Of a stretch of DNA of 64,000 nucleotides, positions 20,742 to 32,689 are shown one piece after another (position 1 is the stretch's first letter; each line of letters starts with the position of its first letter). Location of the stretch: positions 21,145,001-21,209,000 of the forward strand of contig NC_088348.1 of assembly GCF_036884655.1 (NCBI RefSeq). The letters are read 5' to 3'. Position numbers and translations under genes: made by a program. This DNA comes from Musa acuminata AAA Group. Its lineage: Eukaryota; Streptophyta; Magnoliopsida; Zingiberales; Musaceae. The notes under the pieces were generated by a model, which did not search any database, was not told where the DNA came from, and worked only from the letters and a program-made list of their open reading frames with translations.

Positions 20742-21672
20742 CCAGGGTCTTTGCGACTCCTCATCATCACTGTTGGATTCTGAACTACTTGAACTAAGAG
20801 CGACAACCTTGCCCTTGTCCGATTTGGGGGGGTAGATAGAAGCTGTTAAGGCATTGAGTGCTTGCTTCTATGGGCACTCTCTCACTATGTGCGGCCCTCC
20901 GCGCAAGAAGCATCCGCTAGGTTTTGGGGCCTTGCCTTTTGAGCTTGGCCTTTGTGGGAACTCTTCTTCATTTGTTCGCCCCCGGGCTCCTTCCCTCTAG
21001 AATATTTTAAGGGGCAATTTCCTAAAGATTGTTTTCTTTTTCCCGGGTCCTTAGAGGAAATAAAGTTGGTGAGCCTTTCTGCAGCAACAATTGCCCCGAT
21101 CAAATTGGTGACATTCCTTTGATGTAGTTCTTGTTGCGCCCATGACTTTAAACCATCAAGGAAGCTGAATAACTTATCCTTCTCGGACATATCTTGTATG
21201 TCCAGCATTAGTGTAGAAAATTGCTTCACGTAGTCTCAAATGAAAGTACTTTGGCGAAGTTGTCTCAACTTTCTCTTTATGACAAACTATGTGTTCTCAG
21301 GTAGAAACTGAGTTCTCAACTCTTGCTTTAAGTCCTCCCATATGTCCACCCGACACCGACCTTATTGAATCTCCTCCCAACGGGTTCGCCACCAAAGTTT
21401 TGCATCTCTATTCAAATACATGATTGCAATCGAAACTTTGGTTTCTTCAGAATCAGGCCTCATAGCTCAAAAGTATTGTTCCATGTCGAACAGGAAATTC
21501 TCAAGCTCTTTAGTATCTCGGTCACCTCCATAATAATGTGGCTCGGGTGCTCTCAAGTTTTGTGGCGGTGCAACGCGGGTGTTGCTTCCTCCTGCATTCA
21601 GTGCCCTGGTGAGCATGGTCACCCTTAAAGTGAGTTTTGCCACGACTTCCTGCAGATGTTGAATGAAGTCTT
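20742..21672 (-). pseudogene. gag: Element A gag, main part
   Basis: Gypsy Gag remnant: DKLFSFLDGLKSWAQQELHQ and RNVTNLIGAIVAAERL near 21060-21200 are typical of chromovirus capsid C-termini. A damaged knuckle CFLRGGPHIVREC (one Cys replaced by Arg) lies near 20877-20915. Several stops upstream (21229-21672). D's insertion at 21673 splits it; the N-terminal piece is at 47182-47591. Confidence 0.84.
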
Positions 21673-22206
21673 TGTTAGGATCAAGAGCGCACTAAGGGGG
21701 GGGGGGGGGGGGGTTTGAATTAGTGCAGCGGAAAACTTTTGCTATTTCAAAAACCTTGTTTCGATTAAAGCCAATTCAACGAGAATGATTTCAACTCAAT
21801 TCGTTTCGAAAGGAATTTGAGCTTGAGGTCTTAAGTGAAAATGCAAGAGAAGACTAAGGTGATTTGCAGCAATGTAAATCACACAAATGAAAAAACGTAG
21901 ATTTTGTAAAATCTTCGTAGAAAACCGATCTCGGAAGATGTTTTATATCAAAGTGAATGTAGACGTATTTAAAGCATAGTAAAGAGGAGAGATAGTTTAT
22001 AATAAAGGAAAGATGCTCAAGTAAATGCAAACCAAGATTTTAGAGTGGATCGGTCAACGTGATCTACATCCACTATTGGCTTCCTCCTCCGACGAGATCA
22101 CCAGCGTCCATTAGAGGCTTTCATTCAATAGGCGAAGGCCAACCACCTTTTTACAGCTTTTCTCCTTTTGACGGGCTTAGGAGACAACTCTTATAAGTTT
22201 TCACTC

Positions 22207-22600
22207 TGTTAGAACCCTTGCAGATTCTAAACTTGGGGTTAATCTCTTTAGGGGATCGGCCTCCTTGGAACTCTATAGGGGTTCCTCCCTCCAAGTTGTT
22301 GCTCAAAGGCTACAGAAAAGATTCATCTATTGCTTAGTAAAAGAGGAGAAATACATGGTTATTTATAGGGCTTCTAAACCCTAACTCCTAATATGACTCC
22401 TACTCAAGACTCCTACTTCTAACCAACTCCTAATAGGACTCCTACTCAAGACTCCTATTCCTTTACAACTCCTAATTCTTCTCTAAGAAACAACCTCCTA
22501 ACCCTAGCCGGCCTCTTCACCTCTTTAATAGGGGTTGGCTTAAGTAGGTTTTACATGAATATCCCTCTCAATTAGGACTCTCCTAGCTAGAGTCCTAATA
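22207..22600 (-). repeat. Element E 3' LTR
   Basis: 394 bp, TGTTAGAACCC...GAGTCCTAATA (terminal CA mutated to TA). The minus-strand purine run gaagagggtgggtc at 22601-22614 adjoins it. Contains two copies of actcctactcaagactcct in its right half. Confidence 0.9.
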
Positions 22601-22920
22601 GACCCACCCTCTTCAAATCAACCTTGTCCTCGAGGCTAACGATTTATGAATTCTAGGAATTTGATCTTCAAATCGTCATAGTTCTCCCAAGTGGCATCTT
22701 CTGTTGATAGGTTCACCCACTGTATTAGCACTTCAGTAGTGGGTCATCGTCGTTGAGTCATGATCCATCGATCAATAATGGCACTTGGCTGGGTCTGGAG
22801 TTCTCCTTGGGTAGTCATATTTGGTGGGTGGCTTTGGGCTGTCTCCAAGTACCTATTTACAACTTCCGTCTGGCCGTTGGTTTATGGGTGATATGCTGTA
22901 CTCCTTTTTAATTTAGTACC
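22601..22920 (-). pseudogene. pol: Element E chromodomain and integrase remnant
   Basis: On the minus strand, TEVLIQWVNLSTEDATWENY near 22675-22735 is a recognisable chromodomain and TNGQTEVVNRYLE-like sequence near 22850-22900 is the end of the integrase core. The rest of the integrase, about 250 residues including the zinc-binding part and catalytic Asp residues, is missing between here and 22942. Confidence 0.78.
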
Positions 22921-22941
22921 CTGTATATGGAATAACTTTGT

Positions 22942-24171
22942 TCAAAATCTGTTCATGAAGATGCAAGTAGAATTTGTCATAAGCACAATGCGTCCTTTAT
23001 AGTGTAATTCTTTTGAATCCCAATTGTAATGAGCCATAGAGCTTGGTGCTTCCTCCAATTTTTTTATGATCTTACTAGTCTCTGAATCTTCTTGCCATTC
23101 TATCTTAATATCCTTAAGGAAGTCACTAGTCGAAAGTGAAATGGCCAAAAATTCAGCTTGCTTAGGTAGCCGTAAAAGCACATCTGCAGTAACATTCTCT
23201 TTCCCCTTTTTGTAAGTTATTTCATAATTATATCCAAGAACCTTTGTTACCCATTTTTGCTGCTCGGGGGAAGATATCTTCTGCTCCAAGAGATATTTTA
23301 GGCTTTTATGGTCGGTCTTGATTTGAAAGCATCGCCTGATCAAGTACGATCTCCACCTCATTATTGCGTGCACAATGGCGAGCATCTCCTTATCATATGT
23401 TAATATGTTTTGATAGGGGGGAGACAATGCCTTGCTAATGTATATGAGTGGTCAACCATCTTGTATGAGACCGTCTCCCATTCTATCTCCAGATGCATCG
23501 ACCTCAATGATGAAGGGTCCGTTGAAATCTAGTAGCGCTAGCACCGGCATCGTCGTCATGGCTGCTTTAAGTTTGTCGAAGGCAGCGGAGGCTATGTCCG
23601 ACCATTGGAAGGTATCATTTTTTAGTAGAGAAGTGAGGGGTGCACTGATCTTTCCATAGTTTTTCACGAATTTACGGTAGTAGTCTGTTAAACCCAGAAA
23701 GCCATGTAGCAATTTTATGTTCCTCGGGGTAGACCAGTTTTGCATTGCTCCAATTTTGAAGGGGTCCACCGTCACACCTTCCTCTGATATATTATGCCCA
23801 AGATATTTCACCTTTTTTTAAAGAAAGTAAAAATTCGTAGTGGCCGTTGTGTGTTCGAAAGACAATTTTCGGTATGACTTCTTTGTACACTTGTATTTGA
23901 TGATACCCGGATCGAAGGTCTAGCTTTATGAAGATTTGTGCTCCCTTTTATCTAGCAATTCATCTACTACTGGAATAGGGTATTTATCCTTGATGGTTAT
24001 GCCATTGAGAGCTCGGTAATCAACACATGTTCGCCATATTTCGTCCTTCTTATATACAAGTAGCACCGGTGAAGAGTAGAGGTTGTAACTTGGCCAAATA
24101 ACTCATGTTTCGAGCATCTCTTTTATAATCCTTTCTATGTCATCCTTCTAGAGATGTAGATACTGATATGG
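22942..24171 (-). pseudogene. pol: Element E reverse transcriptase (palm deleted) and RNase H
   Basis: RT lead-in [12 protein letters not shown] and [18 protein letters not shown] are seen at about 23950-24090. The frame then breaks, and the segment with the FxDD catalytic box is missing before [15 protein letters not shown] at 23760-23811. RNase H (PFIIEVDASG; TYDKEMLAIVHAI; QIKTDHKSLKYLLEQ) is open over 23427-22942 after a stop. The palm deletion rules out RT activity. Confidence 0.86.
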
Positions 24172-24576
24172 TCAAGTATTTACTGGAGGTTTGCCTGAAA
24201 GAATCGTTATATAATGATTATGCCAACGGGTAAGAGTTAGGTTGTGCGGTTCGTTAAATATATCTGAAAATTCAGCAAGCAAAGGAAGTAGGTTTGGATC
24301 TTCAAATTCTATTGGCTCTCCCTTAGTTTGCTGCTCAAGTTGTGCCAAAAATCGGCTGCATGCTTTGTGTAAAACCTTCTCCATTTGTTGTGTGCAAATC
24401 GTCGTTACGTCGCCCCCACGTTTCCCGTTCAGTATCACATGTTTCTCCTTACTGTAAAATTTCATAATTAGTTGCATAAAATTCCAAAAAATATCACCTA
24501 ATATCATCAACCATTTAATTTTGAGCATAGCCTCATGATCATCAAGAGGGAGAAGGAAGAAATATGCAATTATCTC

Positions 24577-25863
24577 TTAGTAAGGCCTCATGATCAGCAA
24601 CAGTTTCACTTGCGGGTGCCTACGATCGTACTTCAAAATCCATCCATCGACAACCTTAACGTTAAACCTGCTGCAATTCTCGATAGGTAAGGCCATCTGG
24701 ATAGTAACCTTACTATTTAGAAAGTTATTAGTACTGCTTGTGTCGATGAGAATAGTGATCGGTTGTTGTTTGAGAAGGCCTCTAACTTTTATTGTTTGTA
24801 GGTTTGAGTAGCCGACTAGTGCATGTACCGTAACTTCGGTCGGTTGTGGCTCTTCTTCCGCATCTTCTTCTTCATATTCAAGGCTCTCTTCTGGATGTTC
24901 AATGACATCTTCTTCTATTGGTTCAATCATAAGAAGTCTCCCTTTACTACAGCGATGCTCACGACTCCACGGCTCATCGTAATGCCAACATAACCCCTTC
25001 GCATATCACTCCTGAAGCTCTTCTCTTGTTAATCTCTTTGGTGTAGGGACTCGGTCGACAGTAGGGGGGGCTGAGGGCTTCAATATTGCTGGTTGAGGAG
25101 CGACCCTAGTCCTCCGAGCTTCATGGTTCAATTGCTCCTCTTGATGTCGTGCGAAAGAGATGGCTGCCATAAGAGTGTATGGTTGTCGTGCTTTAACTTC
25201 TCCTTGGATCTTTGGCTTCAAGCCCTCAATGAAGGTCCTCAATAGCTGTTTTTGAGACCAATCACAAGTTTGATTAGATAACCTTTCAAACCTAGTTTGG
25301 TACTCCTGAATGGTGGAGGTTTGTCGGATCTTTGCTAGTTGTCCGTCAATTTTCACGTAATTGGTTGGTCTAAAGCGGATCAGCAATCCTTCTTTGAATT
25401 GTCACCATGAAAGGACTCCATAAGTGTGTTCAAACTAGTCAAACTACTGTATGGCATCCCCTTCAAGATGTATAGCTGCAATTTTCATCATAGATGCGTC
25501 CGCGGTTTTGTGGTACCAAAAATATTGCTCTACACGCGAAATCCAACCAATCGGGTCTCCTTCTTCCCATCTAGAGAAGTTCAATCTCATACGTGAATAG
25601 TTGGGGTCAGTCATAGAGCCTCCCCTCCCTTGGAAGTCATCTCTTCGGGCTTGGTGTCATTGGGCAAAGCTCTCTCCTTGATATGATTTCTTCGGGCTTA
25701 GTGGTCGGCCCAATCTGAGTTCGGTAAAGAGTGTCTGAATCTTATCCTCCATTCGCTCCTCCAAGGCTTCGAATTTAGCATTGATTGCCTTTTTAGATGC
25801 TATAGTATATGCCTCAAAATCTATGATGTTAAGATCTCTCTTTTGTTGTTGGGTTAAAGGCAT
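24577..25863 (-). pseudogene. gag: Element E gag and protease
   Basis: Gag starts MPLTQQQKRDLNIIDFEAY at 25863. It has [20 protein letters not shown] and FIEGLKPKIQGEVKARQPY near 25190-25300 and the knuckle-like LCWHYDEPWSREHRC near 24950-24995. The protease motif near 24745 reads LIDTSSTNNF, so the catalytic DTG has become DTS. Stops at about 25656, in 25387-25450 and at about 25005 interrupt the frame. Confidence 0.85.
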
Positions 25864-27122
25864 GTATAGGTTGAGAGAAGTGATGGTCGAAAGGGTTGGT
25901 GGATTGGTGGATGTAGGTTACAGTTTAGGCTCGTTTTGTGGCTGTTTTGGGTACAATTTAAGGGTGTGGTTTAATGGATTTTTAGAGCTATAGATAAAAG
26001 TTTTGGATCAGTAGTAGATGGCAGCATAGGTTTGATAGAAATCAGTGGAAGTTGCTGCAAATATATGCTGTCTTGTAAGAGCAGAATTGTCGTCGAAAAA
26101 ATAGTGATTTCTCAACGAAATTTTCACCAAAAACTTAAGAGATTTAAGGAGAGAATTGACAGAAATATCTTAGTTTATATGAAAGTAAGGATGTCCAATT
26201 TAATCAAGAAAATTTTGGTAGTATAACAGCAAGGAAATTGGTGCAAGTTGCGATAGCAGAATTCTCATCGAAAAATTTCAATAGATTATGACAAAAATTT
26301 ACAGCAACATAAAATCGTTTTTAGAGTTGAATTCCTCAATAGATAAATCTTAGATAGAAGCCAAAATGATCTATGAAGTGTATAAGAAATTTCATTCAAA
26401 AAAGATTGCAAATAGAAGGGTTAAGGCAATAATATGCGGCTGAAATTTTCTGCAGCACAGATTTTTAAGTATAGCAGATTGGACGTAAAAGATCAGTGGT
26501 TTATATTGAGAATTTTTTGATGAAACTAAAGGGATATCTACTGTTAGGAAGTGTCAAAGCTATCATAAAAATTTCATAGAGATTTGGATAGAAACAACAT
26601 AGTATCAAGACCAAACAAATAGTGCTATGCGGCTGAAATTTTATAGTACAGATTTTCAAGTATAGCAGATTAGACGTAAAATATCAATGGTTTATATTGA
26701 GATTTTTTTGACAAAACCAAAGGGAAATCTGCTGTTAGGAAGTGTCAAAGATGTCATAAAAATTTCGTAGAGATTTGGATAGAAAAAACATAGTAGCAAG
26801 ATCAAACAGATGGTGCTATACTGTTGGAATTCTGCAATGTATCTTTCGTCGTAGAGATGAAAACTTTATGACGAAAAGTTTATGCACCAATATAGGAATA
26901 ATTTTTTTAAGATTTTCAAATAAGGATAACTAAATTGCAGCAGTAGTAAGGTAGGAAACCAGAACCTGTTGCAATTCACAGGGATATCAAAGGATGATCC
27001 GTGGTGGTGGAGATGACGGCGGAATTTGGCGACGATCTTTTAAGCAATTGTGGGAATTGCTTTGGACGGTTGTGGAGGGTTGATGGATTACTGTGGAAGG
27101 GCAATGAGATGCCAAGAACGCT
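25864..27122 (-). other. Element E non-coding leader with a 193-bp tandem duplication
   Basis: AT-rich DNA between the PBS and gag, without a credible gene. Two consecutive units, 26433-26625 and about 26626-26818, share tatgcggctgaaatttt, gtttatattgaga and gttaggaagtgtcaaag, with some 10% mismatches by eye. The minus-strand frame at 26987-27196 has no recognisable content. Confidence 0.8.
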
Positions 27123-27134
27123 GCTCTGATACTA
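27123..27134 (-). other. Element E primer-binding site
   Basis: Minus strand TAGTATCAGAGC, one mismatch to the Met-tRNA site, two bases from the 5' LTR. Confidence 0.85.
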
Positions 27135-27136
27135 AG

Positions 27137-27530
27137 TGTTGGAACCCTTACAGATTGTAAACTTGGGGTTGATCTCTTTAGGGGATCGGCCTCCATGGAA
27201 CTCTATAGGGGTTCCTCCCTCCAAGTTGCTGCTCAAAGGCTGCAGAAAAGGTTTATCTATTGCTTAGTAAACGTGGAGGAATATATAACTATTTATAGGG
27301 CTTCTAAACCCTAACTCCTAATAGGACTCCTACTCAAGACTCCTACTTCTAACCAACTCCTAATAGGACTCCTACTCAAGACTCCTATTCCTTTACAACT
27401 CCTAATTCTTCTATAAGAAACAACCTCCTAACCCTAGCCGGCCTCTTCACCTCTTTAATAGAGGTTGGCTTAAGTAGATTTTATATGAATGTCCCTCTGA
27501 ATTAGGACTCTCCTAGCTAGAGTCCTAACA
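27137..27530 (-). repeat. Element E 5' LTR
   Basis: 394 bp, TGTTGGAACCC...GTCCTAACA. Minus-strand TATA at 27290-27297. Same length as the 3' LTR with no net indels. Confidence 0.92.
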
Positions 27531-27927
27531 CACTCCTCTCTTGGATGATCTCAACACTTAGAAAGGAGGAGAACTCTAGCTTTTACAATACTTTAAGGCC
27601 TCAAAGACTCAAGATAATATCAAGATTTCGATGCCCTTTCATGCAGGAAAAGGTGGGGTATTTATAGACCCCAGTGAGTTCAAAAGTGGAACCTAAAAAT
27701 GTTCATTCCTAGATTTTCGGGGTCCTGGCGGGACCACCGCCATTACTGGGTGGTACTACCACCTGTCATCGGGCACTAGGCGGTACTACCACTCAGTTTG
27801 GGTGTTACTATCGCTTGACAACGCTCAAAGACCGAGCTCTAGCGGTACCACCGCCTGACAGGGGTGGTACCATCGCTGACAGCAATAACTGCCAGCGGTA
27901 CCACCACCTGACAGGGGTGGTACCACT

Positions 27928-28448
27928 TATAACATCCCATTAGTCCCACATCGGAAGTGGGAAATGTGTATGATTAGCTTATATGGGCCTGATGAGTATA
28001 CTACGTTAACTCCCGCTTAAGCATTTTGGTCCGTGGTTGAAGGACCAAAATGGAGTTATTGGCCAGTTGGCTCATCAGACTCGGGTCGTGACATTTGGTA
28101 TCAGAGCCGACCTAGTATTTGGGCAGGGTGAGAGGGCTCAAGTAGGAAAGGGCTACCCGTGGATGGAGTCGAGAACTCATCACGGTGTGGAGCCACCACT
28201 GAGTTAAACCTCACATGCACTATGCTAGGGTTCGATCTGGGTTATGTCGGGCCTTGACGAGGATGTCAAGCTAATTGAGTTGGGGATATTATAACATCCC
28301 ATTAGTCCCATATGGGAAGTGGGAAATGTGTATGATTAGCTTATATGGGCCTGATGAGTGTACTACGTTAACTCCTGCTTAAGCATTTTGGTCCGTGGTT
28401 GAAGGACCAAAATGGAGTTATTTGGCTCATCAGACTCGGGTCGTGACA
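27928..28448 (+). mobile_element. Element T: TRIM (miniature LTR element)
   Basis: 521 bp: direct repeats 27928-28093 (166 bp) and 28290-28448 (159 bp), both tataacatcccattagtccc...cgggtcgtgaca, around a 196-bp centre. PBS TGGTATCAGAGC at 28096-28107 follows the first repeat after two bases; the purine-rich gagttggggatat precedes the second. There is no coding capacity, so it depends on other elements. Flanks ccact (27923-27927) and ccacc (28449-28453) form a 5-bp TSD with one mismatch. The second LTR lacks ggccagtt near 28420, accounting for most of the length difference. Confidence 0.9.
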
Positions 28449-28830
28449 CCACCGTCAATCGCTTCTTTCGGCGAGCTTCCGATGAACTTCCGGCGAACAT
28501 CCGACGAACCCTCGGAGATGCTCCGATGGACTCCTAGCAAGCTCCTAGACTTTGCGACGATCTTATTAGTGAGTTCCGACGATCTTCTATGGCAAGCTCC
28601 TGGACTTCTTGGCTGGTTCCCGCAGAACTTCCGACGAACTCTCAAACTCCTGGTTCCCGCAGAACTTCCGACGAACTCTCAAACTCCCAATGTGATCTTG
28701 GTCTTGACTCCGGCATAACACCTGTTGTATATCTTACTACCATCATAGTTAATCCTACATACTTTTCTCAATATATAGATTAGATCAACAAATGACAATT
28801 GACTTCATCATCAAAATTCGAGATTCAACA

Positions 28831-30009
28831 ATCTTCCTCTTTTTTATGATGACAATCAATTGATGACGGAGTTAACCTTAACTCCCCCTATCTATATGCC
28901 ATACTTGAGAAAAGTTATTCTTGAATTCAAAGCCTTTGAATTCAAGAGATATATTGATAAGTTAAGTTCATTTAAACTTATCAATATACCCATCATAATT
29001 CCTATCATGATGTAAATTTCTGAAAATGATGTCAAGGCATGACATCCATTTTCAAGTCTTATATTTGAAATATGAAGGATAACAATCATAACAATTCATT
29101 CTATGATAAGATATCAATTTGTAATATTTCAAATTAAGCTCTAGATATCTTATCATAATGTAAACATTTCAAGTGTAAAATTACATATATTTATCATCAA
29201 TTTACCATATATTTCTCCTCCTTTGTCATCAACAAAAAGGAGAACGATTCAACAATAAATGCAAGTGTGCTAAAAAAAATATTCATGTCACAAAATCATA
29301 CCAATCATATTTCAAGCATTCATGACATGGTATCATTCAAAAGTTCTCAACATTAAGGAGATAGCTTTCATTACTTCTCCCCTTTTATTTATCATCAAGG
29401 CTTTGCATGAAGGAGGAAAGTAAGGAAGGTAAAGCCATTGAGAACCAACTTTAAATGGAGTTAAGATCGATAAGAGAATTTCATTATGGTTCATTTTTCA
29501 CAAGGATCAAGATATACATGTGAAATTAAATCCTTGCAAGTATTCATCTCAAAAAATCTTCCTTCATCAAGAAGGAATTCATGTGAGAGAATCATTACAT
29601 CAAATCCATTTCTCAATTAAAATTCACAAAAGATAAATCCATGAGAGATGCATTTATCAATTTATTCCATGTAAAAATTATTAAGTGATGGAGCATGGAT
29701 ATGAAATAAACTTGATATGGCATAGACTCATGAAAGCTCCATTTAAGAAATACATTGAGTCTAGAAGAAAAATACAACAAAATCATGCATTCGGACAATG
29801 TTTTGTCATAGCTTTTCAATCATAATCATGAAGATAAACATGATATTGCATGATCATAGAAACTTTTAGCATCAAGGCACACAATTTTCAACACAGAATT
29901 TAAGTGAATGATCAAAGGGCCAAGAAAGTTCGAAATTTAACAAATTCATGCATTCGAACAAATCAACATTTTTAATTCTCTTTTAATAAAATCAAAATAT
30001 TCTTTACTT
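28831..30009 (-). other. Element D 3' non-coding region
   Basis: AT-rich, no gene. The terminal purine tract has decayed (atcttcctctttt at 28831). Further boxes include aactccccctatc near 28881 and tttgtcatcaacaaaaagg near 29222. ORF3 is absent here, unlike in B and I. Confidence 0.7.
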
Positions 30010-31213
30010 AAAAGTTTTATAAAAATATCGATCAATTGATGTTTTGTATCAATAAACTCTAGGATTACATCATGATTAGTGATATGATCTCATATAAAGT
30101 GATATCTAATGTCAATATGTTTTATTCTAGAGTATTGAATGTGATTCTTTGTTAAACATATTACACTTGTGTTATCAAATTTTATGGGAATATTTTTAAG
30201 ATAAATCTTATAATCCTCTAAAATATTTTTTATCCACACAACTTGTGCACAACATGCATTAGCTGCAATGTACTCAGCTTCGATTGTAGATAGTGCAACC
30301 GAGTTTTATTTCTTGGATGACAAAGAAATAAGTGCGTGTCCCAAAAATTGACATGTTCCTGATGTGTTTTTTTATCTAGTCTACATCCAGCAAAATCCAT
30401 ATCAGCATAAGCAATTAACTCAAAATTCTCGGATTTTGGATACTATAGTTCTAGATTTGTGGTTTCTTTTAGATATCTAAGTATTCTTTTAATTGTTTTG
30501 AGATGAGATATCTTAGGATTAGATTGAAACCTAGCATATAGTCCTATACTAAACATAATATCCGGTCTAGTTGCAGTGAGGTAAAGTAAAATTCCTATCA
30601 TACCCCTATAAGTTTTTTGATCAAAGCTTTCTCCACTTTCATCAATTTCTAACTTAGTAGAGGTGCTCATAGGAGTGTTGATAGATTTTGAGCTATCTAT
30701 ATTAAACATTTTTAGCAAATCTAAAGCATATTTTATTTGACTAAGAAAAATGTTATTACTTAAGTTGTTTGATTTGTAAGCCCAAAAAGAAGGTTAATTC
30801 TCCTATCAAACTCATCTCAAATTCAAGACTCATACTTTTAGCAAATAATTCACAAAGAGATTCAATCATGGAACCAAAAATAATATCATCAACATAAATT
30901 TGAACAATAAAAAAATTATTTTCAAATTTTTTGATAAACAATGTAGTATCGACCTTGTCTTTAAAGAAATTATTTTTAATAAGAAATAAACTAATTCTCT
31001 CGTACCAAGCTCTTGGGGCTTGTTTTAAACCATAGAGAGCTTTAGTCAGTTTAAACATATGATTAAGGAAACTATCATTCTCAAATCCTGGAGGTTGTTC
31101 AACATAAACTTCTTCGGAAATAAAGTCATTAAGAAAAGCACTTTTACATCCATTTGAAACAACTTAAAATTATTACTACTAGCATAGGAAAGGAGCATCC
31201 TTACGTCTTCTAA
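30010..31213 (-). pseudogene. pol: Element D reverse transcriptase (C-terminal part) and RNase H
   Basis: Copia RT remnant: FKLTKALYGLKQAPRAWYER and VQIYVDDIIFGS (catalytic YVDD kept) over 30756-31058. MLKMFNIDSSKSINTPMSTS and YRGMIGILLYLTATRPDI lie over 30443-30718. RNase H continues to about 30010 with STIEAEYIAANACCAQ near 30230-30300. Frame changes near 31213 and at 30719-30755, plus stops after 30442, make it non-functional. Confidence 0.88.
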
Positions 31214-31922
31214 TCAAGTCACAAGAGCGAAGGTTTCTTTATAATCGATACATTCTTCTTGGTTGAAACCTTTGGCCAGTAATCTAGCCTTATTTCTAAC
31301 CACGATACCAGATTCATCTTGCTTGTTTCTAAAGACCCATTTAGTACTAATAACTAAATGGTCATTTGGCCTAGGAACAAGCTTCCACACCTCATTTCTC
31401 TCAAATTGATTTAACTCATCTTGCATTGCGATAATCCATGAATCATCTTTCATGGCTTCGTCAATATATTTAGGTTCAATTTGTGAGAAAAAAGCGACGT
31501 TGGCACAAATATTTTTAAGAGAAGAACGTGTTTGAACCCCTTTAGGTGTGTCTCCTAAGATTAGCTCCTTAGGATGAGCATCTATATACTTCCAATCCTT
31601 GGGTAAGGATATTTCGGAAGTGGATGCATTCAAGTTGCTAGTTGGAGAAGGGGTTTCATTTAAATTCAAAGTATCAAAATTAACATCATCATCAAAATTA
31701 TTTTTCGTAATTTCGAAAATCTTATTAAAAACAACATGAATGGATTCTTCTATAATCAAGGTTCTTTTATTAAAGATACGAAATGCTTTAGAAATCGAAG
31801 AATAGTCAAGAAAAATTCCTTCATCGGATTTAGCATCAAATTTTTCTAAGGCATCTTTTTCATTCAAGATAAAACACTTACACCCAAAAATTTTAAAATA
31901 TGAAACATTAGGTTTTTTGTTG
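31214..31922 (-). pseudogene. pol: Element D integrase C-terminus and RT N-terminus
   Basis: 217 open codons. KFDAKSDEGIFLDYSSISKA matches the integrase C-terminal region. Then comes an acidic linker and RT start: WIIAMQDELNQFERNEVWKL and TKWVFRNKQDESGIV. G's insertion at 31928 separates this from the integrase core at 37670-38136. Confidence 0.87.
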
Positions 31923-31927
31923 TTCTA

Positions 31928-32212
31928 TGATAAGACCCTAAAGTCTTATCATAGGCTTTGATACCAAATGATAAGATCCTAAAGTCTTATCGTAAAAAAG
32001 AAGAAGAGAAAGGGGATGATCACTTCGAGGGGATCGGTCTCCTAGGGTTTGTCAAAAGATAAAAATAGTATTTTTCATAGATGATCGAAAAAAAGCAGTT
32101 ACATCCCTATTTATAGAGTTCTGACTTTAGCTAAACTAAACAGACTTAATAAATACGCAGAAAATAAAAGGAAAGCATAAAAAACAAAAGGAAAAATAAA
32201 TGGATCCTAACA
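31928..32212 (-). repeat. Element G 3' LTR
   Basis: 285 bp, TGATAAGACCC...GATCCTAACA. Its left end contains the start motif twice (31928 and about 31969), separated by ggctttgatacca, a PBS-like complement. The 5' LTR has the same arrangement. Confidence 0.9.
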
Positions 32213-32689
32213 ATCCTGCCTCCTTTAATTCAGCCTTGTCCTCAAGGCTGAGCAGCATCAAATTTTGGAAACTTCTCCTTTAGAATGTTGTAGGACTCCT
32301 AAGTGGCATCTTCCTTTGGTAAGTTGGCCCATTGCACTAGCACTTCAGTTACAGGATGTCTGCAGTACATTGCAACTCGTCGATCAAGTATGACTTGTGA
32401 TTGAGCTTGAACTTCCCCAGTAGTAGAAGTGTCCAGCAAATGGCACTACACTATTGCATCTTCACCCAATTCCCTTTTAAGGCATGCAACATGAAAGACT
32501 ATATGTATTTTAGAGCTAGCAGGCAAATCCAAGCGGTAGGCCACTGGTCCAATGCGTTCTAATACCTTATAAGGCCCAAAAAACCGAGGAGATAGCTTCA
32601 TGGAAGATCGGACCTTTATGGAAGTTTGCTTGTAGGGTTGAAGACGAAGGAAAACCCAATCACCCATAGTAAATTCTCGTTCACTTCAG
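32213..32689 (-). pseudogene. pol: Element G integrase tail and chromodomain
   Basis: GDWVFLRLQPYKQTS and FFGPYKVLERIGPVAYRLDL (32446-32667) are the integrase DNA-binding tail. Below it, VILDRRVAMYCRHPVTEVLV and QWANLPKEDAT form a chromodomain in which the next Trp codon is a stop near 32305. A further stop near 32690 separates this from the integrase core. Confidence 0.86.

Larger units (their letters stand above)
22207..27530 (-). mobile_element. Element E: Ty3/gypsy chromovirus (Reina-like), deleted pol
   Basis: 5324 bp flanked by cactc (22202-22206 and 27531-27535). LTRs of 394 bp at 22207-22600 and 27137-27530, about 93% alike by eye. Minus-strand order: PBS, long non-coding leader, gag, protease, RT with its palm deleted, RNase H, a scrap of integrase, chromodomain remnant, purine tract. 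Short LTRs, a gag starting MPLTQQQKRDL and a terminal chromodomain suggest the Reina-type chromoviruses; G is a close relative. The pol deletions make it non-functional. Confidence 0.92.
21673..28830 (-). repeat. Element D 3' LTR, interrupted by E and T
   Basis: Segments 21673-22206, 27536-27927 and 28454-28830, about 1.3 kb. Starts TGTTAGGATC, with a G tract of about 18 at 21696-21713; minus-strand TATA at 27659-27666; GC-rich ggtaccaccgcc units at about 27725-27927; ends GATTCAACA. Compared with the 5' LTR, roughly 200 bp are missing directly next to T. Confidence 0.88.

Noticed and set aside
19997..21672. Possible integrated pararetrovirus, as known in some monocots
   Set aside because: The protease-RT belongs with an integrase, chromodomain, LTRs and Met-tRNA PBS of a Ty3/gypsy element; no movement- or coat-protein region is seen.
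30119..30135. Possible tRNA or other small RNA genes in AT-rich spacers
   Set aside because: I looked for tRNA A/B boxes and cloverleaf ends in the spacers and saw none; the only tRNA-like words are PBS sites.
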